This document shows, piece by piece, positions 47,982 to 61,100 of a stretch of 64,000 nt of DNA. The stretch comes from Hydractinia symbiolongicarpus. Lineage: Eukaryota > Cnidaria > Hydrozoa > Anthoathecata > Hydractiniidae. The stretch's first letter is position 1, and each line of letters opens with the position of its first letter. The notes under the pieces were generated by a model. It worked only from the letters and a program-made list of their open reading frames with translations, was not told the origin of the DNA and did not search any database. The position numbers and the translations under genes are program-made. Where the stretch lies: positions 28,869,501 through 28,933,500 of the forward strand of contig NC_079881.1 of the NCBI RefSeq assembly GCF_029227915.1, read 5' to 3'.

Positions 47982-49607
47982 ATGAGACATGTAGTTTTTA
48001 AAAATGTATTCATTTTTGATGAGACGCTGTATAAAAGAAGTTTAATTGCCGGCAAACGAAAACCCGCGACTTTCCGTAAATCCCGGACTCGGCCTGTAAA
48101 GTCAAAAGTATACAATAAAAGTACCCAGGGAGTAAACTCATTTCCCGAACGATTTTTCAAATTATTATTTCACCACTAAAGCCCATGAGACTTGTAGTTT
48201 TTAAAAATGTTTTCATTTTTGATGAGACGCTGAATAAAAGAAGTTTAATCGCCGGCAAACAAAAACACGCGACTTCCCGTAACTCCCGGACTCGGCCCGT
48301 ATAGTCAAAAGTATACGAGGAAAGTACCCAGGGAGTAAACTCATTTCCCGAACGATTTTTTAAATTATTTCTTCACCACTAAAACGCATAAAACTTGTAG
48401 TTTTCAAAAATGTTTTCATTTTTGATGAGACGCTGAGTAAAAGAAGTTTAATCGCCGGCAAAGGAAAACCTGCGATTTCCCGTAAATCCCAGACTCGGCC
48501 TGTAAAGTCAAAAGTATACAAAGAAAGTACCCAGGGTGTAAACTCATTTCCCAAACGATTTTTTAAATTATTATTTCACCACTAAAACGCATGAGACTTG
48601 TAGTCTTCAAACTTGTTTTCATTTTTGATGAGACGCTGAGTAAAAGAAGTTTAATCGCCGGCAAAGGAAAACCTGCGATTTCCCGTAAATCCCAGACTCG
48701 GCCTGTAAAGTCAAAAGTATACAAAGAAAGTACCCAGGGTGTAAACTCATTTCCCAAACGATTTTTTAAATTATTATTTCACCACTAAAACGCATGAGAC
48801 TTGTAGTTTTCAAAAATATTTTCATTTTTGATGAGACGCTGAATAAAAAAAGTTTAATCGCCGGCAAACGAAAACCTGCGATTTCCCGTAAATCCCGGAC
48901 TCGGCCCGTATAGTCAAAAGTATAAAAAGAAAGTACCCAGGGTGTAAACTCATTTCCCGAACGATTTTTTAAATTATTTCTTCACCACTAAAACGCATAA
49001 GACTTGTAGTTTTCAAAAATGTTTTCATTTTTGATGAGACGCTAAATAAAAGAAGTTTAATCGCTGGCAAACGAAAACTCGCGATTTCCCGTAAATCCCG
49101 GGCTTGGCCCGTATAGTCAAAAGTATACAAAGAAAGTACCCAGGGAGTAAACTCATTTTCGGAACGATTTTTTAAATTATTTTTTCACCACTAAAACGCA
49201 TGAGACTTGTAGTCTTCAAACTTGTTTTCATTTTTGATGAGAGGCTGAATAAAAGAAGTTTAATCGCCGGCAAAGGAAAACCTGCGATTTTCCGTAAATC
49301 CCGGACTCGGCCTGTAAAGTCAAAAGTATACAAAAAAAAATTACCCAGGGAGTAAACTCATTTCCCGAACGATTTTTCAAATTATTATTTCACCACTAAA
49401 GCCCATGAGACTTGTAGTTTTTAAAAATGTTTTCATTTTTGATAAGACGCTGAATAAAAGAAGTTTAATCGCTGGCAAACGAAAACCCGCGATTTCCCGT
49501 AAATCCCGAGCTTGGCCCGTATAGTCAAAAGTATACAAAGAAAGTACCCAGGGTGTAAACTCATTTCCCGAAGGATTTTTTAAATTATTATTTTACCACT
49601 AAAGCCC
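47982..49607. repeat. Decamer HOR, copy 2 (shortened, 1626 bp)
   Basis: Matches copy 1 from W through T, then ends after eight units. The X2 unit (49405) switches after CCCGAGCTTGGCCCG to AGGGTGTAAAC and CCCGAAGG and leads straight to the next W. The missing S-T pair is the result of an exchange between X2 and a T-type unit. Confidence 0.85.
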
Positions 49608-51842
49608 ATGAGACATGTAGTTTTTAAAAATGTATTCATTTTTGATGAGACGCTGTATAAAAGAAGTTTAATTGCCGGCAAACGAAAACCCGCGACTTCC
49701 CGTAAATCCCGGACTCGGCCTGTAAAGTCAAAAGTATACAAAAAAAGTACCCAGGGAGTAAACTCATTTCCCGAACGATTTTTCAAATTATTATTTCACC
49801 ACTAAAGCCCATGAGACTTGTAGTTTTTAAAAATGTTTTCATTTTTGATGAGACGCTGAATAAAAGAAGTTTAATCGCCGGCAAACAAAAACCCGCGACT
49901 TCCCGTAACTCCCGGACTCGGCCCGTATAGTCAAAAGTATACGAAGAAAGTACCCAGGGAGTAAACTCATTTCCCGAACGATTTTTTAAATTATTTCTTC
50001 ACCACTAAAACGCATAAAACTTGTAGTTTTCAAAAATGTTTTCATTTTTGATGAGACGCTAAATAAAAGAAGTTTAATCGCTGGCAAACGAAAACCCGCC
50101 ATTTCCCGTAAATCCCGGGCTTGGCCCGTATAGTCAAAAGTATACAAAGAAAATACCCAGGGAGTAAACTCATTTCCGGAACGATTTTTTAAATTATTTT
50201 TTCACCACTAAAACGCATGAGACTTGTAGTCTTCAAACTTGTTTTCATTTTTGATGAGACGCTGAGTAAAAGAAGTTTAATCGCCGGCAAAGGAAAACCT
50301 GCGATTTCCCGTAAATCCCAGACTCGGCCTGTAAAGTCAAAAGTATACAAAGAAAGTACCCAGGGTGTAAACTCATTTCCCAAACGATTTTTTAAATTAT
50401 TATTTCACCACTAAAACGCATGAGACTTGTAGTCTTCAAACTTGTTTTCATTTTTGATGAGACGCTGAGTAAAAGAAGTTTAATCGCCGGCAAAGGAAAA
50501 CCTGCGATTTCCCGTAAATCCCAGACTCGGCCTGTAAAGTCAAAAGTATACAAAGAAAGTACCCAGGGTGTAAACTCATTTCCCAAACGATTTTTTAAAT
50601 TATTATTTCACCACTAAAACGCATGAGACTTGTAGTTTTCAAAAATATTTTCATTTTTGATGAGACGCTGAATAAAAAAAGTTTAATCGCCGGCAAACGA
50701 AAACCTGCGATTTCCCGTAAATCCCGGACTCGGCCCGTATAGTCAAAAGTATAAAAAGAAAGTACCCAGGGTGTAAACTCATTTCCCGAACGATTTTTTA
50801 AATTATTTCTTCACCACTAAAACGCATAAGACTTGTAGTTTTCAAAAATGTTTTCATTTTTGATGAGACGCTAAATAAAAGAAGTTTAATCGCTGGCAAA
50901 CGAAAACTCGCGATTTCCCGTAAATCCCGGGCTTGGCCCGTATAGTCAAAAGTATACAAAGAAAGTACCCAGGGAGTAAACTCATTTTCGGAACGATTTT
51001 TTAAATTATTTTTTCACCACTAAAACGCATGAGACTTGTAGTCTTCAAACTTGTTTTCATTTTTGATGAGAGGCTGAATAAAAGAAGTTTAATCGCCGGC
51101 AAAGGAAAACCTGCGATTTCCCGTAAATCCCGGACTCGGCCTGTAAAGTCAAAAGTATACAAAAAAAAATTACCCAGGGAGTAAACTCATTTCCCGAACG
51201 ATTTTTCAAATTATTATTTCACCACTAAAGCCCATGAGACTTGTAGTTTTTAAAAATGTTTTCATTTTTGATAAGACGCTGAATAAAAGAAGTTTAATCG
51301 CTGGCAAACGAAAACCCGCGATTTCCCGTAAATCCCGAGCTTGGCCCGTATAGTCAAAAGTATACAAAGAAAGTACCCAGGGAGTAAACTCATTTCCGGA
51401 ACGATTTTTTAAATTATTTTTTCACCACTAAAACGCATGAGACTGGTAGATTTCAAAAATGTTTTCATTTTTGATGAGACGCTAAATAAAAGAAGTTTAA
51501 TCGCTGGCAAACGAAAACTCGCGATTTCCCGTAAATCCCGGGCTTGGCCCGTATAGTCAAAAGTATACAAAGAAAGTACCCAGGGAGTAAACTCATTTTC
51601 GGAACGATTTTTTAAATTATTTTTTCACTACTAAAACGCATGAGACTTGTAGTCTTCAAACTTGTTTTCATTTTTGATGAGAGGCTGAATAAAAGAAGTT
51701 TAATCGCCGGCAAAGGAAAACCTGCGATTTCCCGTAAATCCCGGACTCGGCCCGTATAGTCAAAAGTATACAAAGAAAGTACCGAGGGTGTAAACTCATT
51801 TCCCGAAGGATTTTTTAAATTATTATTTCACCACTAAAGCCC
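49608..51842. repeat. HOR copy 3 (11 monomers, 2235 bp)
   Basis: W-X-S-T2-T2-Y-S-T-X2-S-T. Here S and two T2 units are all separate, as in the 41886 hexamer, so this may be the ancestral order from which the hybrid form at 45950 was derived. The poly(A)-marked T lies at 51029. GAGACTGGTAG near 51440 and TACCGAGGGTG near 51781 are private substitutions. Confidence 0.84.
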
Positions 51843-52248
51843 ATGAGACATGTAGTTTTTAAAAATGTATTCATTTTTGATGAGACGCTGTATAAAAGAA
51901 GTTTAATTGCCGGCAAACGAAAACCCGCGACTTCCCGTAAATCCCGGACTCGGCCTGTAAAGTCAAAAGTATACAAAAAAAGTACCCAGGGAGTAAACTC
52001 ATTTCCCGAACGATTTTTCAAATTATTATTTCACCACTAAAGCCCATGAGACTTGTAGTTTTTAAAAATGTTTTCATTTTTGATGAGACGCTGAATAAAA
52101 GAAGTTTAATCGCCGGCAAACAAAAACCCGCGACTTCCCGTAACTCCCGGACTCGGCCCGTATAGTCAAAAGTATACGAAGAAAGTACCCAGGGAGTAAA
52201 CTCATTTCCCGAACGATTTTTTAAATTATTTTTTCACCACTAAAACGC
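51843..52248. repeat. W-X pair opening HOR copy 4
   Basis: Two units matching 49608-50013. X then leads directly to T2 at 52249, skipping S. From 52249 onward the sequence belongs to the 5.7-kb duplicated block, so this pair is the left flank of that block and has no second copy at 57.5 kb. Confidence 0.8.
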
Positions 52249-55200
52249 ATGAGACTTGTAGTCTTTAAACTTGTTTTCATTTTTGATGAGACGCTGAGTA
52301 AAAGAAGTTTAATCGCCGGCAAAGGAAAACCTGCGATTTCCCGTAAATCCCAGACTCGGCCTGTAAAGTCAAAAGTATACAAAGAAAGTACCCAGGGTGT
52401 AAACTCATTTCCCAAACGATTTTTTAAATTATTATTTCACCACTAAAACGCATGAGACTTGTAGTCTTCAAACTTGTTTTCATTTTTGATGAGACGCTGA
52501 GTAAAAGAAATTTAATCGCCGGCAAAGGAAAACCTGCGATTTCCCGTAAATCCCAGACTCGGCCTGTAAAGTCAAAAGTATACAAAGAAAGTACCCAGGG
52601 TGTAAACTCATTTCCCAAACGATTTTTTAAATTATTATTTCACCACTAAAACGCATGAGACTTGTAGTTTTCAAAAATATTTTCATTTTTGATGAGACGC
52701 TGAATAAAAAAAGTTTAATCGCCGGCAAACGAAAACCTGCGATTTCCCGTAAATCCCGGACTCGGCCCGTATAGTCAAAAGTATAAAAAGAAAGTACCCA
52801 GGGTGTAAACTCATTTCCCGAACGATTTTTTAAATTATTTCTTCACCACTAAAACGCATAAGACTTGTAGTTTTCAAAAATGTTTTCATTTTTGATGAGA
52901 CGCTAAATAAAAGAAGTTTAATCGCTGGCAAACGAAAACTCGCGATTTCCCGTAAATCCCGGGCTTGGCCCGTATAGTCAAAAGTATACAAAGAAAGTAC
53001 CCAGGGAGTAAACTCATTTTCGGAACGATCTTTTAAATTATTTTTTCACCACTAAAACGCATGAGACTTGTAGTCTTCAAACTTGTTTTCATTTTTGATG
53101 AGAGGCTGAATAAAAGAAGTTTAATCGCCGGCAAAGGAAAACCTGCAATTTCCCGTAAATCCCGGACTCGGCCTGTAAAGTCAAAAGTATACAAAAAAAA
53201 ATTACCCAGGGAGTAAACTCATTTCCCGAACGATTTTTCAAATTATTATTTCACCACTAAAGCCCATGAGACTTGTAGTTTTTAAAAATGTTTTCATTTT
53301 TGATGAGACGCTGAATAAAAGAAGTTTAATCGCTGGCAAACGAAAACCCGCGATTTCCCGTAAATCCCGAGCTTGGCCCGTATAGTCAAAAGTATACAAA
53401 GAAAGTACCCAGGGAGTAAACTCATTTCCGGAACGATTTTTTAAATTATTTTTTCACCACTAAAACGCATGAGACTTGTAGTCTTCAAACTTGTTTTCAT
53501 TTTTGATGAGACGCTAAATAAAAGAAGTTTAATCGCCGGCAAAGGAAAACCTGCGATTTCCCGTAAATCCCGGACTCGGCCCGTATAGTCAAAGGTATAC
53601 AAAGAAAATACCCAGGGAGTAAACTCATTTCCCGAACGATTTTTTAAATTATTATTTCACCACTAAAGCCCATAAGACTTGTAGTTTTTAAAAATGTTTT
53701 CATTTTTGATTAGACGCTGAATAAAAGGAGTTTAATCGCCGGCAAACGAAAACCCGCCATTTCCCGTAAACCCCAGACTCGGCCCGTATAGTCAAAAGTA
53801 TACAAAGAAAGTACCCAGGGAGTAAACTCATTTCCCGAACGATTTTTTAAATTATTTTTTCACCACTAAAATGCATGAGACTTGTAGTTTTCAAAATTGT
53901 TTTCATTTTTGATGAGACGCTGAATAAAAGAAGTTTAATCGCCGGCAAACGAAAACCTGCGATTGCCCGTAAATCCCGGACTCGGCCTGTAAAGTCAAAA
54001 GTATACAAAAAAGTACCCAGGGAGTAAACTCATTTCCCGAACGATTTTTTAAATTATTATTTAACCACTAAAGCCCATGAGACTTGTAGTTTTCAAAAAT
54101 GTTTTCATTTTTGATGAGACGCTGATTAAAAGAAGTTTAATCGCCGGCAAACGAAAACCCGCGATTTCCCGTAAATCCCGGACTCGGCCCGTATAGTCAA
54201 AAGTATAAAAAGAAAGTACCCAGGGAGTAAACTCATTTCCCGAACGATTTTTTAAATTATTTTTTCACCACTAAAACGCATGAGACCTGTAGTTTTTTAA
54301 AATATTTTCATTTTTGATGAGAGGTTTAATAAAAGAGGTTTAATTGCCGGAAAACGAAAACCAGCGATTTCCCCTAAATCCCGGGCTTGGCCCGTGTAGT
54401 CTAATGTATACAAAGAAAGTACCCTGTGATTAAACTCATTTCCAGAACGATTTTTTAAATTATTTTTTCACCACTAAAACGCATAAAACTTGCAGTTTTT
54501 AAAAATGCTTTCATTTTTGATGAGACGCTGAATAAAAGTAGTTTTATCGCCGGCAAACGAAAACCCGCGATTTCACGTAAATCCCGGGCTTGGCCCGTAT
54601 AGTTGAATGTATATAAAGAAAGTACCCAAGGAGTAAACTGATTTCCCGAACGATTTTTTAAATTATTTCTGCACCACTAGAACGAATGAGACTTGTAGTT
54701 TTCAAAAATGTTTTCATTTTTAATGAGACGCTTAATGAAAGAGGTTTAATCGCCGGCAAACGAAAACCCGCGATTTCCCGTAAATAACGGACTTGTCCCG
54801 TATAGTCGAATGTATACAAATAAAGTACCTTGTGAGTAAACTTCTTTCCAGAACGATTTTTTAAATTATCTTTTCACCACTAAATCGCATGAGACTTGTA
54901 GTTTTCAAACTTTTTTTCATTTTTGATGAGACGCTGAATAAAAGAAGTTTATTCGCCGGCAAACGAAAACCCGCGATTTCCCGTAAATCCCGGGCTTGGC
55001 CCGTATAGTTGAATGTATATAAAGAAAGTACCCAAGGAGTAAACTGATTTCCCGAACGATTTTTTAAATTATTTCTGCACCACTAGAACGAATGAGACTT
55101 GTAGTTTTCAAAAATGTTTTCATTTTTAATGAGACGCTTAATGAAAGAGGTTTAATCGCCGGCAAACGAAAACCCGCGATTTCCCGTAAATAACGGACTT

Positions 55201-57933
55201 GTCCCGTATAGTCAAATGTATACAAATAAAGTACCTTGTGAGTAAACTCATTTCCCGAACGATTTTTTAAATTATTTTTTCACCACTATAACGCATGAGA
55301 CCTGTAGTTTTTTAAAATATTTTCATTTTTGATGAGAGGTTTAATAAAAGAGGTTTAATTGCCGGAAAACGAAAACCAGCGATTTCCCCTAAATCCCGGG
55401 CTTGGCCCGTGTAGTCTAATGTATACAAAGAAAGTACCCTGTGATTAAACTCATTTCCAGAACGATTTTTTAAATTATTTTTTCACCACTAAAAGGCATA
55501 AAACTTGCAGTTTTTAAAAATGCTTTCATTTTTGATGAGACGCTGAATAAAAGAAGTTTTATCGCCGGCAAACGAAAACCCGCGATTTCACGTAAATCCC
55601 GGGCTTGGCCCGTATAGTCAAAAGTATACAAAGAAAGTACCCAGGGAGTAAACTCATTTCCCGAACGATTTTTTAAATTATTTTTTTACCACTAAAACGC
55701 ATGAGACTTGTAGTTTTCAAACTTTTTTTCATTTTTGATGAGTCGCTGAATAAATGAAGTTTATTCGCCGGCAAACGAAAACCCGCGATTTCCCGTAAAT
55801 CCCGAGCTTGGCCCGTATAGTTGAATGTATAAAAAGAAAGTACCCAAGGAGTAAACTGATTTCCCGAACGATTTTTTAAATTATTTCTGCACCAATAGAA
55901 CGAATGAGACTTGTAGTTTTCAAAAATGTTTTCATTTTTAATGAGAGGTTAAATGAAAGAGGTTTAATTGCCGGAAAACGAAAACCAGCGATTTCTCCTA
56001 AATCCCAGGCTTGGCCCGTGTAGTCGAATGTATACAAAGAAAGTACCCAGTGATTAAACTCATTTCCAGAACGATTTTTTAAATTATTTTTTCACCACTA
56101 AAACGCATAAAACTTGCAGTTTTCAAAAATGTTTTCATTTTTGATGAGACGCTGAATAAAAGAAGTTTTATCGCCGGCAAACGAAAACCAGCGAATTCCC
56201 GTAAATCCCGGGCTTGGCCCGTGTAGTCTAATGTATACAAAGAAAGTACCCTGTGATTAAACTCATTTCCAGAACGATTTTTTAAATTATTTTTTTACCA
56301 CTAAAACGCATGAGACTTGTAGTTTTCAAAAATGTTTTCATTTTTAATGAGACGCTTAATGAAAGAGGTTTAATCGCCGGCAAACGAAAACCCGCGATTT
56401 CCCGTAAATAACGGACTTGTCCCGTATAGTCGAATGTATACAAATAAAGTACCTTGTGAGTAAACTTCTTTCCAGAACGATTTTTTAAATTATCTTTTCA
56501 CCACTAAATCGCATGAGACTTGTAGTTTTCAAAAATGTTTTCATTTTTCATGAGACGCTGAATAAAAGAAGTTTAAACGCCGGCAAACGAAAACCTGCGA
56601 ATTCCCTTAAATCCCACACTCGACCCGTATAGTCAAAGGTATACAAAGAAAATACCCAGGGAGTAAACTCATTTCCCGAACGATTTTTTAAATTATTTTT
56701 TTACCACTAAAACGCATGAGACTTGTAGTTTTCAAACTTTTTTTCATTTTTGATGAGACGCTGAATAAAAGAAGTTTATTCGCCGGCAAACGAAAACCCG
56801 CGATTTCCCGTAAATCCCGGGCTTGGCCCGTATAGTTGAATGTATATAAAGAAAGTACCCAAGGAGTAAACTGATTTCCCGAACGATTTTTTAAATTATT
56901 TCTGCACCACTAGAACGAATGAGACTTGTAGTTTTCAAAAATGTTTTCATTTTTAATGAGACGCTTAATGAAAGAGGTTTAATCGCCGGCAAACGAAAAC
57001 CCGCGATTTCCCGTAAATAACGGACTTGTCCCGCATAGTCGAATGTATACAAATAAAGTACCTTGTGAGTAAACTCATTTCCAGAACGATTTTTTAAATT
57101 ATCTTTTCACCACTAAATCGCATGAGACTTGCAGTTTTCAAAAATGCTTTCATTTTTGATGAGACGCTGAATAAAAGAAGTTTTATCGCCGGAAAACGAA
57201 AACCCGCGATTTCACGTAAATCCCGGGCTTGGCCCGTATAGTCAAAAGTATACAAAGAAAGTACCCAGGGAGTAAACTCATTTCCCGAACGATTTTTTAA
57301 ATTATTATTTAACCACTAAAGCCCATGAGACTTGTAGTTTTCAAAAATGTTTTCATTTTTGATGAGACGCTGATTAAAAGAAGTTTAATCGCCGGCAAAC
57401 GAAAACCCGCCATTTCCCGTAAATCCCGGGCTTGGCCCGTATAGTCAAAAGTATACAAAGAAAGTACCCAGGGAGTAAACTCATTTCCCGAACGATTTTT
57501 TAAATTATTTTTTTACCACTAAAACGCATGAGACTTGTAGTTTTCAAACTTTTTTTCATTTTTGATGAGACGCTGAATAAAAGAAGTTTATTCGCCGGCA
57601 AACGAAAACCCGCGATTTCCCGTAAATCCCGGGCTTGGCCCGTATAGTTGAATGTATATAAAGAAAGTACCCAAGGAGTAAACTGATTTCCCGAACGATT
57701 TTTTAAATTATTTCTGCACCACTAGAACGAATGAGACTTGTAGTTTTCAAAAATGTTTTCATTTTTAATGAGACGCTTAATGAAAGAGGTTTAATCGCCG
57801 GCAAACGAAAACCCGCGATTTCCCGTAAATAACGGACTTGTCCCGTATAGTCGAATGTATACAAATAAAGTACCTTGTGAGTAAACTCATTTCCAGAACG
57901 ATTTTTTAAATTATCTTTTCACCACTAAATCGC
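52249..57933. repeat. Large tandem segmental duplication, copy 1 (28 monomers, 5685 bp)
   Basis: Left part (to about 54.3 kb): T2-T2-Y-S-T-X2-T and four transitional units, including one P-like unit (GATTAGACGCTG, CGCCATTTCCCG, AAACCCCAG). Right part: a divergent family with GAGACCTGTAG, CTTGCAG, AAAATGCTTTC, CTAGAACGAATGAG, AAATAACGGACTTGTCCCG and CAAACTTTTTTTC. Landmarks map to copy 2 at +5685 until 54889 and at +5888 afterwards. An inner five-monomer repeat (1015 bp, 54280 to 55295) lies within it. Confidence 0.88.
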
Positions 57934-58136
57934 ATGAGACTTGCAGTTTTCAAAAATGCTTTCATTTTTGATGAGACGCTGAGTAAAAGAAGTTTAATCG
58001 CCGGCAAAGGAAAACCTGCGATTTCCCGTAAATCCCAGACTCGGCCTGTAAAGTCAAAAGTATACAAAGAAAGTACCCAGGGTGTAAACTCATTTCCCAA
58101 ACGATTTTTTAAATTATTATTTCACCACTAAAACGC
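57934..58136. repeat. Junction monomer of the 5.7-kb duplication
   Basis: Begins with the divergent family (CTAAATCGC before it, CTTGCAG, AAAATGCTTTC) and becomes T2 at GCTGAGTAAAAG with CAAAGGAAAACC and CCCAGACTCGG. The crossover lies between about 57959 and 57982 (unit positions 26-49). Its left half matches 63822 and its right half matches 52249, as expected for the join of a tandem duplication. Confidence 0.87.
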
Positions 58137-61100
58137 ATGAGACTTGTAGTCTTCAAACTTGTTTTCATTTTTGATGAGACGCTGAGTAAAAGAAATTTAA
58201 TCGCCGGCAAAGGAAAACCTGCGATTTCCCGTAAATCCCAGACTCGGCCTGTAAAGTCAAAAGTATACAAAGAAAGTACCCAGGGTGTAAACTCATTTCC
58301 CAAACGATTTTTTAAATTATTATTTCACCACTAAAACGCATGAGACTTGTAGTTTTCAAAAATATTTTCATTTTTGATGAGACGCTGAATAAAAAAAGTT
58401 TAATCGCCGGCAAATGAAAACCTGCGATTTCCCGTAAATCCCGGACTCGGCCCGTATAGTCAAAAGTATAAAAAGAAAGTACCCAGGGTGTAAACTCATT
58501 TCCCGAACGATTTTTTAAATTATTTCTTCACCACTAAAACGCATAAGACTTGTAGTTTTCAAAAATGTTTTCATTTTTGATGAGACGCTAAATAAAAGAA
58601 GTTTAATCGCTGGCAAACGAAAACTCGCGATTTCCCGTAAATCCCGGGCTTGGCCCGTATAGTCAAAAGTATACAAAGAAAGTACCCAGGGAGTAAACTC
58701 ATTTTCGGAACGATTTTTTAAATTATTTTTTCACCACTAAAACGCATGAGACTTGTAGTCTTCAAACTTGTTTTCATTTTTGATGAGAGGCTGAATAATG
58801 GAGGTTTAATCGCCGGCAAAGGAAAACCTGCAATTTCCCGTAAATCCCGGACTCGGCCTGTAAAGTCAAAAGTATACAAAAAAAAATTACCCAGGGAGTA
58901 AACTCATTTCCCGAACGATTTTTCAAATTATTATTTCACCACTAAAGCCCATGAGACTTGTAGTTTTTAAAAATGTTTTCATTTTTGATGAGACGCTGAA
59001 TAAAAGAAGTTTAATCGCTGGCAAACGAAAACCCGCGATTTCCCGTAAATCCCGAGCTTGGCCCGTATAGTCAAAAGTATACAAAGAAAGTACCCAGGGA
59101 GTAAACTCATTTCCGGAACGATTTTTTAAATTATTTTTTCACCACTAAAACGCATGAGACTTGTAGTCTTCAAACTTGTTTTCATTTTTGATGAGACGCT
59201 AAATAAAAGAAGTTTAATCGCCGGCAAAGGAAAACCTGCGATTTCCCGTAAATCCCGGACTCGGCCCGTATAGTCAAAGGTATACAAAGAAAATACCCAG
59301 GGAGTAAACTCATTTCCCGAACGATTTTTTAAATTATTATTTCACCACTAAAGCCCATAAGACTTGTAGTTTTTAAAAATGTTTTCATTTTTGATTAGAC
59401 GCTGAATAAAAGGAGTTTAATCGCCGGCAAACGAAAACCCGCCATTTCCCGTAAACCCCAGACTCGGCCCGTATAGTCAAAAGTATACAAAGAAAGTACC
59501 CAGGGAGTAAACTCATTTCCCGAACGATTTTTTAAATTATTTTTTCACCACTAAAATGCATGAGACTTGTAGTTTTCAAAATTGTTTTCATTTTTGATGA
59601 GACGCTGAATAAAAGAAGTTTAATCGCCGGCAAACGAAAACCTGCGATTGCCCGTAAATCCCGGACTCGGCCTGTAAAGTCAAAAGTATACAAAAAAGTA
59701 CCCAGGGAGTAAACTCATTTCCCGAACGATTTTTTAAATTATTATTTAACCACTAAAGCCCATGAGACTTGTAGTTTTCAAAAATGTTTTCATTTTTGAT
59801 GAGACGCTGATTAAAAGAAGTTTAATCGCCGGCAAACGAAAACCCGCGATTTCCCGTAAATCCCGGACTCGGCCCGTATAGTCAAAAGTATAAAAAGAAA
59901 GTACCCAGGGAGTAAACTCATTTCCCGAACGATTTTTTAAATTATTTTTTCACCACTAAAACGCATGAGACCTGTAGTTTTTTAAAATATTTTCATTTTT
60001 GATGAGAGGTTTAATAAAAGAGGTTTAATTGCCGGAAAACGAAAACCAGCGATTTCCCCTAAATCCCGGGCTTGGCCCGTGTAGTCTAATGTATACAAAG
60101 AAAGTACCCTGTGATTAAACTCATTTCCAGAACGATTTTTTAAATTATTTTTTCACCACTAAAACGCATAAAACTTGCAGTTTTTAAAAATGCTTTCATT
60201 TTTGATGAGACGCTGAATAAAAGTAGTTTTATCGCCGGCAAACGAAAACCCGCGATTTCACGTAAATCCCGGGCTTGGCCCGTATAGTTGAATGTATATA
60301 AAGAAAGTACCCAAGGAGTAAACTGATTTCCCGAACGATTTTTTAAATTATTTCTGCACCACTAGAACGAATGAGACTTGTAGTTTTCAAAAATGTTTTC
60401 ATTTTTAATGAGACGCTTAATGAAAGAGGTTTAATCGCCGGCAAACGAAAACCCGCGATTTCCCGTAAATAACGGACTTGTCCCGTATAGTCGAATGTAT
60501 ACAAATAAAGTACCTTGTGAGTAAACTTCTTTCCAGAACGATTTTTTAAATTATCTTTTCACCACTAAATCGCATGAGACTTGTAGTTTTCAAAAATGTT
60601 TTCATTTTTCATGAGACGCTGAATAAAAGAAGTTTAATCGCCGGCAAACGAAAACCTGCGAATTCCCGTAAATCCCAGACTCGACCCGTATAGTCAAAGG
60701 TATACAAAGAAAATACCCAGGGAGTAAACTCATTTCCCGAACGATTTTTTAAATTATTTTTTTACCACTAAAACGCATGAGACTTGTAGTTTTCAAACTT
60801 TTTTTCATTTTTGATGAGACGCTGAATAAAAGAAGTTTATTCGCCGGCAAACGAAAACCCGCGATTTCCCGTAAATCCCGGGCTTGGCCCGTATAGTTGA
60901 ATGTATATAAAGAAAGTACCCAAGGAGTAAACTGATTTCCCGAACGATTTTTTAAATTATTTCTGCACCACTAGAACGAATGAGACTTGTAGTTTTCAAA
61001 AATGTTTTCATTTTTAATGAGACGCTTAATGAAAGAGGTTTAATCGCCGGCAAACGAAAACCCGCGATTTCCCGTAAATAACGGACTTGTCCCGTATAGT

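Noticed and set aside
4486-58334. Short protein-coding genes of 60-102 codons on either strand
   Set aside because: Each is one pass through a monomer. Near-identical versions recur every HOR period on both strands, the frame shifts by 2 at every 203-bp unit, and there is no gene context or domain. The longest ones (40493-40801; 13560-13850; 24486-24776, all minus) only extend into the next unit.
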